Positions 54,512-63,324 are shown, numbered from the stretch's first letter. The stretch is 64,000 nt of DNA from Sphingobacterium sp. ML3W (GCF_000747525.1 NZ_CP009278.1:2046001-2110000), one strand, 5' to 3'. Made by a program: numbers and translations. The notes: generated by a model from the letters alone, not told the origin.

Positions 54512-55684
54512 ATGAATACAACCATATTAGAGTGCACTAAGGTTCTTCACAATGAAATGAAGGAGTGGATGGAGCATTTACATCAGTCCCCAGAATTAGC
54601 CATGCAGGAGGCTGAAACGTCAAAGTTTATTGCCGAGAAAGTAAAATATTTTGGTTTTGATGTAGTGGAAGGTGTCGGGAAAACAGGCATCGTAGCATCC
54701 ATGACAGTTGGGGATGGAGGGAAATCTATTGGATTGCGAGCTGATTTTGATGCACTTCCTATTCAGGAAGTAAATGATCTTCAGTATAAAAGTAAAGTGG
54801 AAGGTAAAGCACATCTTTGCGGGCATGACGGACATACAGCCATGTTGTTGGGTGCCGCAAAATATTTATCAGAAACTATGAATTTCAATGGGACTGTCCG
54901 ACTCATTTTCCAGCCTGGCGAAGAAACAATGGAAGGGGGTCCTGCGATGATAAAGGATGGCTTGTTTGAAAGATTCCCTGTAGATGCAGTTTACGGAATG
55001 CACAATATGCCCGGATTGGAAATAGGCAAGTTTTATTTTTACGATGGTGAGATGATGGCTGCAGTAGATAATTGGGAAATTGAGATCATTGGTAAGGGAA
55101 GCCATGGTTCCATGCCAGAATTAGGAATAGATCCTATTGTGTGCGGATCGTCATTGGTAATGGTAATGGTAATGGCTTTGCAAACCATTGTGTCTAGAAA
55201 TGTATCTCCTTGGCAAAATTCAGTGATTTCGGTTGGCGCTTTTATTTCAGGGAATGCGGGTAATGTTGTTCCACAAAATGCTATACTTCGATTAAGTATT
55301 CGGAATATGGATTCTAAGTTACGCGAAATGGTTTTAAATAAAGTTTGTTCCATTACGAAATCACAAGCCGAAGCATTTAACTGTCATTACGAAATAAGGG
55401 AGGGTATTCTAGGGGCGGTACTTGTTAATACTCCTGAAAATACGCAATGGGCTGCAAATGTAGCTCGTGACATTTTTGGAGAAGGAAAAGTTGTGTATCC
55501 AGGAAATCCTTATATGGGAAGTGAAGATTTTGCTTTTATGCTTCAGAAGAAACCAGGTAGCTATTGTATGCTTGGCAATGGTGATACATTTATGGTTCAT
55601 CATCCGAATTATGTTTTTAATCAAGATATTTTACCTCTTGGTGCAGCTTATTGGGTAGGGCTGACAGAGGAATATTTAAAGTAG
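54512..55684 (+). CDS. M20D-family amidohydrolase (hippurate hydrolase-like)
   Basis: 390 residues from ATG 54512 (MNTTILECTKVLHNEMKEW), the usual length; an upstream ATG at 54389 would add an unlikely hydrophobic extension. Metal-site blocks: LRADFDALPIQE, AHLCGHDGHTAMLLGAAKYL, RLIFQPGEETMEGG, YGMHNMPG, and late MGSEDFAFMLQKKPG. It removes acyl groups from N-acyl amino acids. A small in-frame GTAATG repeat (55156-55175) encodes extra Val-Met pairs in the lid region. No signal peptide. Confidence 0.92.
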   Translation: MNTTILECTKVLHNEMKEWMEHLHQSPELAMQEAETSKFIAEKVKYFGFDVVEGVGKTGIVASMTVGDGGKSIGLRADFDALPIQEVNDLQYKSKVEGKAHLCGHDGHTAMLLGAAKYLSETMNFNGTVRLIFQPGEETMEGGPAMIKDGLFERFPVDAVYGMHNMPGLEIGKFYFYDGEMMAAVDNWEIEIIGKGSHGSMPELGIDPIVCGSSLVMVMVMALQTIVSRNVSPWQNSVISVGAFISGNAGNVVPQNAILRLSIRNMDSKLREMVLNKVCSITKSQAEAFNCHYEIREGILGAVLVNTPENTQWAANVARDIFGEGKVVYPGNPYMGSEDFAFMLQKKPGSYCMLGNGDTFMVHHPNYVFNQDILPLGAAYWVGLTEEYLK

Positions 55685-56004
55685 TTTAGAAAATTAAAAA
55701 CCGCCAATATTTCCCTCCTTGAGGTAGGATTAGAAAAAAAAGTAATCTTATAAACCTTAGACAGTGACAGAATGAGCGCTTTTAAAAGATGCTATTTTAA
55801 AAATTTTAATGCTAACTTACACAGTCATGGTTTCAAATTAATAAAATCAGACTCTTCATTTATTCAGAAGACTAAATTTGGGTGGAATAAGTCAGCGTAA
55901 CTTTTTTAGTAATTGATAAAGTATTTATTTTTAGAACTTTGACTATCAGTGATGCCGCCAAACAAGTTAATCGAAAATATGGTTTTACAACTAGATAACA
56001 GGTT

Positions 56005-56745
56005 ATGAAAAAAGTAATATCGATTATAGCCATAGCTTTTATGACCAGCTCAGCTATGGCTCAGTCAGACACATTGTATGTATACGGACCAGGAGGACCA
56101 TTGTCTCCCATGAAGGAATGTGCGCAATTGTTCGCAATTAAAACCGGGATTCCGGTGAAAGTTGTGGGTGGGCCGGAAAGTAAGTGGCTGGCGATGGCAG
56201 AGCAGAATGCAGATCTGATATTCGGCGGATCCGAATACATGTTGACCCAATTCGATCAACAGCATCAGGGATTAATTGATTCCAAAGACCGTATATCGCT
56301 TTATCAAAGACGCGCTGCAATTTTGGTCAGACCAGGCAATCCCAAGCAAATAAAAAGTATAGCGGATCTGGCAAAACCTGGAATCCAAATCCTTGATGTG
56401 AACGGTGCCGGTCAATTGGGGTTGTGGGAAGATATAGTAGGCAAACAAAATCTCATTGCAAAAATTCAATCCCATATCGGACAGTCCTTTGCCAATACAG
56501 GGCTTGGCATCGAAGCTTGGAAAAAAGATTCTTCTTTTGATGCATGGATTACTTACGCGTCCTGGCATGAGAACCTCAAGAATGAAACTGAAATAGTTGA
56601 ATTGTCATCGGAACTCCAGACCTATAGGGGAACGCCTATAGCACCGACCTTAAAGGGCGCTCATCAAACACAGGCGTTATCATTCATGAAGTTTCTTCAA
56701 AGTGATCCTGCGCACAAGGTTTTTAAAAAATGGGGTTGGCAATAG
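56005..56745 (+). CDS. AcfC-like periplasmic substrate-binding protein
   Basis: 246 residues with a signal peptide (KKVISIIAIAFMTSSAMAQ). The mature protein starts DTLYVYGPGGPLSPMKECAQLF, then KTGIPVKVVGGPESKWLAMAEQNADLIFGGSEYMLTQF. This is the pattern of AcfC (accessory colonisation factor C of Vibrio) and related molybdate/sulfate-type binding proteins. It probably binds a small anion or metabolite. No permease or ATPase gene is adjacent, so the partner is elsewhere or absent. Confidence 0.82.
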   Translation: MKKVISIIAIAFMTSSAMAQSDTLYVYGPGGPLSPMKECAQLFAIKTGIPVKVVGGPESKWLAMAEQNADLIFGGSEYMLTQFDQQHQGLIDSKDRISLYQRRAAILVRPGNPKQIKSIADLAKPGIQILDVNGAGQLGLWEDIVGKQNLIAKIQSHIGQSFANTGLGIEAWKKDSSFDAWITYASWHENLKNETEIVELSSELQTYRGTPIAPTLKGAHQTQALSFMKFLQSDPAHKVFKKWGWQ

Positions 56746-56752
56746 CCACTCC

Positions 56753-56904
56753 ATGATTGATTTCTTATAAATGGTATTCTACACCGTTGTCAAAAGGTTG
56801 AACTTTACTAAAGCGGCAGCTGAGTTTTTTATTAGCCAGCCCGCTGTGACCAATTAGAGGAATTAACACTTGAAATGTTTATTGAAAATCAGGTCAAAAT
56901 AGCA
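56753..56904 (+). pseudogene. Remnant of a LysR-family regulator
   Basis: The frame reads MIDFL, a stop, then MVFYTVVKRLNFTKAAAEFFISQPAVT, which is the LysR N-terminal helix-turn-helix. A second stop follows, and after a one-base shift come LEELTLEMFIENQ, as in the LysR sequence after the HTH. Only about 50 residues of a normal 300 remain. The gene is dead. Its position right after the AcfC-like gene suggests it once regulated this locus. Confidence 0.7.
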
Positions 56905-57146
56905 AATTTTTCTACTTTCAGAATACTCCTGAAATTGGGCGGAAATCATCTGATTGGAATTCTTTAGTTTTGCGTGTAGTTAGTTAAGGTAAGATTCAGA
57001 TATATACATTAAACTTATAAATGCTGAATAATATTAATAAATTCATGTACAAACTTTGTTGGAAGATGGTCAATGTTAGTGATAACATAAATACGCTCAT
57101 TTTAAACAAATAAGAGTATTAAAGTAAATTATCCTCATATTTAATC

Positions 57147-58571
57147 ATGATAAACGAAAAAATTGCTGTAATTGGAGGGCTCGGAACGTTGTCTGGTGCA
57201 GACGTCCTATTTAAGCTTCTTAAGAATCCAAAAGTGCTTAAAAACCAAAAGGAATATGAATTTATTTTTGAACAACAACCTTATAGTCAGATAAATTCAC
57301 CTCTATATCATGAGGACGATATTAAATCTAGGAAGTTTTATTCTTACAATTTATGTAAAAGTTTTGAGAGCAAATCAGTAAGTAAAATATTATTGCCATG
57401 TTTTGCCAGCCATACTTTTTTTGAAGAACTTCAAAAGGAAATTTCTATTCCAATTGTTAATATCTTTGATGCACTTTCACTGTATCTAAAATCTTCATTT
57501 GAAAAGAATGTTAAGATTGGTATTCTTACCTCTGATTATGTAAAAGAGAATCATATTCTTAAACGTTATTTCCAAGGATACGATTTGTTTTTTCCAACTG
57601 ACCAGGAGCATATGATGGAAGCTGTTTATGGGGAAAATGGTATAAAGAAAGGATATTTCGATGGAATACCATTGGAATATGTTTATACAGCTTGTTCCGA
57701 GCTGATGGATAAGGGGTGTGAAGTTATTGTACCTTGTGTTTCCGAGCTTTCACTCGTTACGGAACAACTTTGGAAAAGAGGTGTCCCTATACTTGATGTT
57801 AACCAAATTTATGTAGATTATGCATTGGGAAATTTTACTAAGGATGTTTTAAAGCCCTTTAAGTTAGGTATTGTAGGAGGTGTTGGTCCTTCTGCGACGG
57901 TGGATTTTATGAATAAAATTATTATTAATACTGCAGCAAAGAGAGATCAAGATCATATTAAGATGATCATTGAACAAAATCCACAAATACCTGACCGCAC
58001 AGCACATTTGATTCGAAAAGAGACAGATCCAACAATAGCTATGTTTTCTATTTGTAAGAAGTTAGAAGCTGCAGGTGTAGATGCAATTGCTATTCCTTGT
58101 AATACAGCACATGCATTTGTTAAGAGCATACAGGAGCATTTAACAGTTCCTATCATCAATATGCTTACCGTTACAGTTGAGTATATTAACAGGAATTTCG
58201 GATCAAATACGAAAGTAGGTCTTCTTGCAACAAGTGGTACAGTCCAGAGTAATGTATATTTAGATGTACTAAGTGAATTTGGTTTTGAAGTCATTATTCC
58301 GGATGAAGAACATCAAAAGTATGTAATGGAGAGTATCTATGGAGAACGGGGTGTAAAAGCTAATTTTACTGCTGGTATTTGTAAAGATAATATACTAAAA
58401 GCTGTAGATTTCATTATTCGAAAAGGAGCTGATGTTATTATATTAGGTTGTACAGAACTTCCGTTAATGTTTCCAGATGAATCGGAAATTGTTAATGAAG
58501 ATAAAATCATACCTTTAGTCGATCCGACACTTGTGCTAGCAAAAAAAATCGTGAATTTATCTAAAGTTTAG
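57147..58571 (+). CDS. Tandem-fused Asp/Glu racemase-family protein
   Basis: 474 residues, twice the usual 230-240. Both halves start with a racemase N-terminus (IAVIGGLGTLSGADVLFKLL; LGIVGGVGPSATVDFMNKII). The C-terminal half has the two catalytic cysteines in standard context: Cys318 (IPCNTAHAF) and Cys435 (GCTELPLM). The N-terminal half keeps cysteines at the same places but in altered motifs: Cys85 (LPCFASHTF) and Cys197 (VPCVSELSL). So one half is probably active aspartate/glutamate racemase and the other may have another substrate or a structural or allosteric role. Cytoplasmic. The monocistronic gene follows the AcfC-like locus. Confidence 0.88.
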   Translation: MINEKIAVIGGLGTLSGADVLFKLLKNPKVLKNQKEYEFIFEQQPYSQINSPLYHEDDIKSRKFYSYNLCKSFESKSVSKILLPCFASHTFFEELQKEISIPIVNIFDALSLYLKSSFEKNVKIGILTSDYVKENHILKRYFQGYDLFFPTDQEHMMEAVYGENGIKKGYFDGIPLEYVYTACSELMDKGCEVIVPCVSELSLVTEQLWKRGVPILDVNQIYVDYALGNFTKDVLKPFKLGIVGGVGPSATVDFMNKIIINTAAKRDQDHIKMIIEQNPQIPDRTAHLIRKETDPTIAMFSICKKLEAAGVDAIAIPCNTAHAFVKSIQEHLTVPIINMLTVTVEYINRNFGSNTKVGLLATSGTVQSNVYLDVLSEFGFEVIIPDEEHQKYVMESIYGERGVKANFTAGICKDNILKAVDFIIRKGADVIILGCTELPLMFPDESEIVNEDKIIPLVDPTLVLAKKIVNLSKV

Positions 58572-58937
58572 ATTTTTTTAATATCAATAAAATTTTAAAT
58601 TGTTTTACTTGTAATGGTAAATTTCCCTCTTTGTGAAGTTTACCCACTAACCGAATTACTCACCATTTTTATATAAGTTTTAGCTGCAAATGCTTTTACT
58701 AAAATAAAAAATGTTGGTATCGAAGTACATAAATTCGATATAATTTTTTGTAGACATTCTTTAAAAGTACAATATTGCCTTTAATGCTAAAGTGCGTTAA
58801 TTGTTTGTTTATCAACTAATTGAATTTTATTCTTTTAGAAGCTCGCAACCCTTATCTCAAATTTATTATGAGATTGATAATATTAATATTTCTTATTTAC
58901 TTATCAAATCAGCTTTTTGCACGCATCACCCATTACA
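58572..58937. other. Gene-free stretch
   Basis: About 365 bp, very A+T-rich, no recognisable gene or strong hairpin. It borders an integrase remnant and is probably decayed mobile DNA. Confidence 0.35.
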
Positions 58938-59102
58938 TCAGTACCAAAAAAAAGAGAGATTTACTTTCTGTGCAGTAGCAAATCCTTCGGACTTGATCAT
59001 ATCTTCATAAATCTTGTCGATGCGGCCTCGAATGTTATCCAGGTTTTGATTAATGCTCAATACAGTAAACTCTGTACCGCAAGGTAAAAGTGGTACATTC
59101 AT
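58938..59102 (-). pseudogene. Remnant of a tyrosine recombinase (integrase)
   Basis: 54 codons on the minus strand: MNVPLLPCGTEFTVLSINQN, LDNIRGRIDKIYEDMIKSEG and FATAQKVNLSFFWY. The middle and end match the helical Arm/core-binding region of Bacteroidota phage-type integrases (INxxLDxIRxxIDxIYxxMxxxxGFVTAEKVKNxFLG). The N-terminal and catalytic parts are missing. It marks a past integrated element next to the IS-disrupted gene. Confidence 0.55.
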
Positions 59103-59366
59103 TACGTTGTATTATTTTTCAGCTCCATTCAGTCACCATTTTTTTTATTGTACCTTGCCAAAATGCCAGCCACTAGCAGTTTGGCAACATTGTGGGTTTA
59201 GTACTAGATCCAAAATGTATACTTTAAATTCTACCACTCTGCCCAGCCCCACACCATTAAGGGGAAGCATAAAGAAACACTCCATCCATTGACAAGTCTG
59301 GAAATTACAAAAATAATAGTCCTAAAATTTTGGGTACTATATACTTAAACAAAACGCAAAGAAATA

Positions 59367-60062
59367 ATGAGTGATAAAAAAACAATTAATATTGGAATTG
59401 GGTTTGTTACTGGACGTGTACTTTTTCAAAATCTATTAAAAACATACATCAACAGTTGGCTTGAACACGGCTTGATTGAAAATAAAAAAGTGAGAATTCA
59501 TGTTTTAGTATCATATGACTTGCGTTATAAAAACACCAATACCGATGATTTTAAAAAAGTACCACAGGAACTAAAAGACTTGGTAGATTCGATACATTTC
59601 TATGGTGTAAACGAAGTAAACAGGGAGATTGATCTATTGGTTGAAGCAGATAATATGATTAATACTGAAGATTGTCATTTGCTTTTTGGAGAAGGTTTTG
59701 CAAAAAAAAGAAACATTATAACCTACTTTGCTATAAAACTAAAAATGGATAAACTGCTTTTCATTGATGACGATGAATATCCATTAGCTACCTACCAAAA
59801 TGATAATGATAAATTATTGTGGATGGGTCAGAGCATTTTAAGTACACATTTGAAATTTAATGATGATGCTGATATTACCCATGGATTACATTGCGGATAT
59901 ATTTCCCCTATTCCTTATTTGGAATTTAATGATATTCTTACTGAAAATGATTTTCAATTGTTTATTGAAGCATTGAGCAACGATATTATTACTTGGGACA
60001 AAATGAAACAAATCATTATAAATCAAAAAGGGGTAACTTATGCTGATGAAACTATTTTGAAT
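59367..60062 (+). pseudogene. Glycosyltransferase-like gene, 5' part (split by IS)
   Basis: 232 codons up to the IS insertion, ending YADETILN at the 9-bp target site. The frame runs on for six codons into the IS and stops at 60080. A GT-A-type pattern is suggested by NIGIGFVTGRVLFQNLLKTYINSW at the start and the acidic LLFIDDDEYP (a DxD-like metal motif, near residue 135). The remainder of the gene is at 61421-61972 in the same frame. Undisturbed length would be 415 residues. Probable sugar-nucleotide glycosyltransferase; the specific family is not recognised. Confidence 0.7.
60054..60062. repeat. 9-bp target-site duplication, left copy (second IS)
   Basis: ATTTTGAAT next to the left IS end, repeated at 61412-61420. 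It codes for Ile-Leu-Asn in the disrupted gene. Confidence 0.93.
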
Positions 60063-61411
60063 CACTTCCGTCCTAAATAAATTTTAGGCGCGTGTTTCCC
60101 TTGAAACAGTATCTATTTTTAGATAATTTCAATTTTGACCCTATTTTTTAGTCTGAGAATATCTGTAGCTGTCCATTTTTACCCTTAACTGGTGGCCTGA
60201 TAAAAGGATCATCTATCCATTGCCATATATTTATTTTCACGAATATATTCATCCTGATAAACCCGACCAAGTTAGACAGATTCCAATCGTATTTAGCCTT
60301 CTTCTGAAGGTATTTGAGCAGTAATATTCCAATCAACGAAGTCCATATTTGGATCATGACCGCATTTTCAGAAGTACCCACAAAAGATGATATTTTTAAG
60401 CGTTGCTTCAGATGCTTGAAGAAAATCTCGATCTGCCATCGCTGTTTATAAATGTTAGCTACTAGTGATGCCTTCCATTGGATATTATTTGTCAGAAAGT
60501 GGTACTGGTTGTCTGTGCTGCTGTCCCAAAAGTGAATCAAGCGTAATGGTTTAGAGTTGTATCTATCTGCTGATGGACCAGAAAGCTCAATGATCTCATC
60601 TTTAATGATTCCCTTTTCAAGGAGTGCTTCACTCTGGTATGACTTGATAACGTTGTACTTCATGTTAGTTTTACTCCTGGTAACAAAATAACAACCTCTG
60701 CTGTCCAAATCCCCGAGCCAGTTGTAATCCACATAACCTCTATCCACCACTACAACGCTTCCTTTGGAAAAACTATAGCTACCCGCACGCTGGCTTTCAT
60801 GAACTTTCCCGTCTGTAATCTGCATGAAAACAGGAAGACATCCATCATAATCCAGCACAGTGTGCAGTTTTACAGCACCTTTGGTGCTTCTAAATTTAGC
60901 CCAGTCAAATACAGATAAACATAAAGGGATGATACTGGCATCCATCAGATAAACCTTGCGCTTTAATTGCGTTAGATCTTTGCGCAAATGGGTATCCTTT
61001 TGCCATAGCTTATCTAATAGCGAAAAGTACAGATCTTTAAAGAGTTCATGGGTGCGGTGCTTGTTGATATAGGAAATATTGGACTTGCTGGGTGCTCTAC
61101 CAACACCTAAATGGTTCAAATTACCAGTCGTACTACGTAAGCCATTACTGATATCACGAACTGAATCTGCAGAAGAAAAATGGCAAAACAACATGCTAGC
61201 AAGATGCGTCCAGCTGTTGATCCCTTTACAATGTTTGTCACTCTTGTGCTTAGCAACCAAAACCTTGAATAATTCGCGGTCGATAAGTGATAAAATCTGA
61301 CTAAAAACGTTTAAATTTACCATGGCGGTGTGTTAAAATTTGACGATTTAAATATAGCAACTTTGCTATAGCAAAACACCGCCACTTTTTTCAACGTTTA
61401 GGACGCTACTG
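60063..61411 (-). mobile_element. IS4-family insertion sequence, copy B (1349 bp)
   Basis: Right end CAGTAGCGTCCTAAA (as complement, ending 61411) equals that of copy A. The left end, CACTTCCGTCCTAAA, differs at three of 15 positions. It carries an intact transposase gene on the minus strand and is flanked by a perfect 9-bp duplication. It interrupts a glycosyltransferase-like gene in frame, so removal of the element plus one repeat restores the gene. Confidence 0.93.
60148..61323 (-). CDS. IS4-family transposase (copy B)
   Basis: 391 residues, homologous over its full length to the transposase at 13906-15075 with many substitutions. DDE residues lie in YLMDASIIPLCL, VVVDRGYVD and the YREK signature YKQRWQIEIFFKHLK. 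The frame is intact. Confidence 0.95.
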   Translation of the reverse strand: MVNLNVFSQILSLIDRELFKVLVAKHKSDKHCKGINSWTHLASMLFCHFSSADSVRDISNGLRSTTGNLNHLGVGRAPSKSNISYINKHRTHELFKDLYFSLLDKLWQKDTHLRKDLTQLKRKVYLMDASIIPLCLSVFDWAKFRSTKGAVKLHTVLDYDGCLPVFMQITDGKVHESQRAGSYSFSKGSVVVVDRGYVDYNWLGDLDSRGCYFVTRSKTNMKYNVIKSYQSEALLEKGIIKDEIIELSGPSADRYNSKPLRLIHFWDSSTDNQYHFLTNNIQWKASLVANIYKQRWQIEIFFKHLKQRLKISSFVGTSENAVMIQIWTSLIGILLLKYLQKKAKYDWNLSNLVGFIRMNIFVKINIWQWIDDPFIRPPVKGKNGQLQIFSD

Positions 61412-61420
61412 ATTTTGAAT
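61412..61420. repeat. 9-bp target-site duplication, right copy (second IS)
   Basis: ATTTTGAAT, identical to 60054-60062. Reading resumes here in the original frame. Confidence 0.93.
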
Positions 61421-61972
61421 AATTCCACTGCTTACGAAGTAAGTGAAACTAATGGAATGAAATTTATTTCTGGAGCTAATCTCTGTTTTAATTTAAAAAA
61501 CTACCAGAAGTTTCCACCATTTTATAACCCTCCCGGAGCAAGAGGTGAAGATACTTTTATGAGTACAGCATTAACGGATTTAAAAGTTGTAAAAGTTCCA
61601 TGTTATGCGTTTCACGATGGATTTTCAATGTATAAAAGAATATTAAATGGTGTATTACCGGTGGCTCTGTTACCTATAGAAAATACAAGTAATGAAATAC
61701 TAATGCGATTTGTAAATGCTACAATCGGTTGGATAAGATATAAGCCATTGTTGGTTTACATAATAGATAATGAAAATTTTGAAGCGACAATGCATACAAT
61801 CGAAGAAAATCTAAAACTTACTATACCAAAACTTTGTGTTTATTTTAAAACAGAAGATTTTCACAAAATATTAGTTGAATTTGAAAAATACAGAAAAAAT
61901 GTAAAAAAACATTTTAATGATTTTGAAAAAACTAAAACCACTTGGACAAGGTTGCTTAAAAATTGTATGTAG
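61421..61972 (+). pseudogene. Glycosyltransferase-like gene, 3' part (split by IS)
   Basis: 183 codons plus stop, in frame with 59367-60062 once the IS and one target copy are removed: ...DETILN then NSTAYEVSETNGMKFISGAN. The region has NPPGARGEDTFMS, an acidic motif that fits the catalytic-base area of GT-A enzymes, followed by VVKVPCYAFHDG and a helical C-terminal tail. It has no start of its own that would make a working product. Confidence 0.75.
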
Positions 61973-62310
61973 CAACATAATTGTCAAAGGTCTGCTTGAA
62001 ATAACAGTTTGGTAAAAAAGCAGTTTTCGTGCCAAATTAAAATAGATTTATTTGAACTTCTTTAGTTTAGCTGAAAGTTTTGAATCCAAAGCATTGGAAC
62101 ATTAGTGATAAGTTTAACCAACCACTTATCAAAGAATAAATACAAATTAAGATGATGTAATCTTACACTAACTAGCTACAACCAAAACTAAAAAATTCCA
62201 ATCAGATTTGCTATTGTTTTCCTGTTGGAGTTAATTGCCCCAATGACGAATGTTGTCTTATATTATTGTACATCCAAACCCCTGGTAGATTACAGCAAAC
62301 AGAAGTTAAT
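61973..62310. other. Gene-free stretch
   Basis: About 340 bp after the split gene; no open frame or hairpin of note before the duplicated promoter-like sequences begin at 62311. Confidence 0.35.
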
Positions 62311-62353
62311 ATATTTAGTTTACTTATTTATGTTTGGATATTGAATAGGGATG
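62311..62353 (+). promoter_or_regulatory. Promoter-like repeat, first copy
   Basis: Contains TATGTTTG at 62329-62336, an exact TAnnTTTG -7 box. The surrounding 40 bp (ATATTTAGTTT ... TTTGGATATTGAAT) recur at 62612-62655. Transcription would run rightward. Confidence 0.55.
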
Positions 62354-62450
62354 GACATAAAATGTTAAGATCAAAGAAAAAATAATACTGAAAGCGGGAA
62401 ACACTCCGAATCCACCATCTTGATTGCTCTTCCATTAGGAATAAGATGGT
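62343..62450 (+). ncRNA. Candidate small RNA ending in a hairpin
   Basis: A predicted start about 7 bp after the first -7 box and an end at ACCATCTT / AAGATGGT (62414-62421 with 62443-62450) would give an RNA of about 110 nt with no convincing frame. Purely inferred from promoter and hairpin positions. Confidence 0.3.
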
Positions 62451-62611
62451 TATTAATTACGGATTTATATAGTATAAATTTTTGCGAACATAATTGAAAG
62501 TCAAAATAAATATTTACGGTAAACCGTAATAGAATAAAAGGAGTAGGGTACTCTAATTTTTAAAATATTGAATATCAATCGAGCTAAAAATAATAGTAAA
62601 ATTTTACTAAT

Positions 62612-62655
62612 ATATTTAGTTTTATTATGTATCTTTGGATATTGAATCAGGGAAG
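62612..62655 (+). promoter_or_regulatory. Promoter-like repeat, second copy
   Basis: Contains TATCTTTG at 62630-62637, an exact TAnnTTTG -7 box, inside a block nearly identical to 62311-62353. It would start the transcript of the structured leader and the two small genes downstream. Confidence 0.55.
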
Positions 62656-62783
62656 GCACGCTCCAAGATAACTGGTTGCTCAACATTCTGGCGTGCCCGA
62701 CCTGTTCAATATTGTTAATTCAAAATAGGGTGGTAGTAGGCTGCGGGTGGTTGTTAAAGTAAAAGCAGTCTAGAAGAACTACC
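62641..62783 (+). ncRNA. Candidate structured leader RNA with two stem-loops
   Basis: First stem-loop 62641-62711: ATTGAA/TTCAAT, CAGG/CCTG and GGCACGC/GCGTGCC pair in nested order. Second stem-loop 62732-62783: GGTAGT/ACTACC enclosing AGGCTGC/GCAGTCT (one G-U). It directly follows the second -7 box and ends about 37 bp before the start codon at 62820. It could be a cis-regulatory leader (riboswitch-like) or a free RNA. No known class recognised. Confidence 0.4.
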
Positions 62784-62819
62784 TGTTGGAAATAGGCGAA
62801 AAGATAAATAATTATTGCG

Positions 62820-63053
62820 ATGTATGTACCATTGACTATCGAAATCTTGAAGGATCTTAAAAGTAAAGGATTCAATATCCTAAAATCCGATAACAGTGTG
62901 GACGACGTAATCCAACATTTTGTTCCGACAAAAGTAAACGACTTATGGGAGTTTATGAATGAGTTCAAAAAGGAGTCAGCGACAGTAGTAATCGAGCAGA
63001 TCCTAGATGTACCCGAAGAAGTGTTAGAAGGAAAATTCCTGAGAGTTTTCTAA
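62820..63053 (+). CDS. Hypothetical small protein, 77 residues
   Basis: Starts MYVPLTIEILKDLKSKGFNI and continues with DDVIQHFVPTKVNDLWEFMNEF and VVIEQILDVPEEVLEGKFLRVF. It is soluble, mixed alpha/beta and acidic, and not recognised. It follows the structured leader and lies 31 bp before another small gene. Protein-like composition and an ATG start support it. Confidence 0.55.
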   Translation: MYVPLTIEILKDLKSKGFNILKSDNSVDDVIQHFVPTKVNDLWEFMNEFKKESATVVIEQILDVPEEVLEGKFLRVF

Positions 63054-63084
63054 TTGATGATCGATTAAATTAAAACGACGAAAG

Positions 63085-63324
63085 ATGAAGTTAAAGCAAA
63101 TACACCAAGAATATATACTCATGCATCCTACAGCTGTAAAAACAGGCAAGAGCAGAGCACAGTTATCCTTTAGACAGATTGCAGGCATCCGTGAGTCTGC
63201 CTTTAGCATCTCCCAATTGTTCACGCTAGAGGATGGTGAGCATATCATTAAACAGGGCTTCGCCCGATGGCCAGATATGATAGCAGGGGAGTTGGCGCTG
63301 CTCAAGAAAAGATTGGTAGATTAA
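63085..63324 (+). CDS. Hypothetical small protein, 79 residues
   Basis: Starts MKLKQIHQEYILMHPTAVKT, then AQLSFRQIAGIRESAFSISQLFTLEDGEHIIKQGFARWPDMIAGELALLKKRLVD. It is basic and helical, not recognised. The pairing with the 77-residue gene 31 bp upstream could be a small two-gene unit (toxin-antitoxin-like by size only) or fragments of a mobile element. No evidence decides. Confidence 0.55.
   Translation: MKLKQIHQEYILMHPTAVKTGKSRAQLSFRQIAGIRESAFSISQLFTLEDGEHIIKQGFARWPDMIAGELALLKKRLVD

Noticed and set aside
58651..58800. Integration (att) site beside the integrase remnant
   Set aside because: No tRNA gene end or flanking direct repeat could be found.
58801..59292. Two plus-strand frames of 69 and 79 codons
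   Set aside because: No family pattern; the minus strand at 58938-59102 fits an integrase remnant better.
13805..61411. Composite transposon bounded by the two IS4-type copies
   Set aside because: Both copies have their own 9-bp duplications and they are different isoforms, so they inserted separately; the 45 kb between is ordinary chromosome.
62820..63324. Toxin-antitoxin pair
   Set aside because: Only the size and pairing suggest it; no toxin or antitoxin motif is recognised in either protein.
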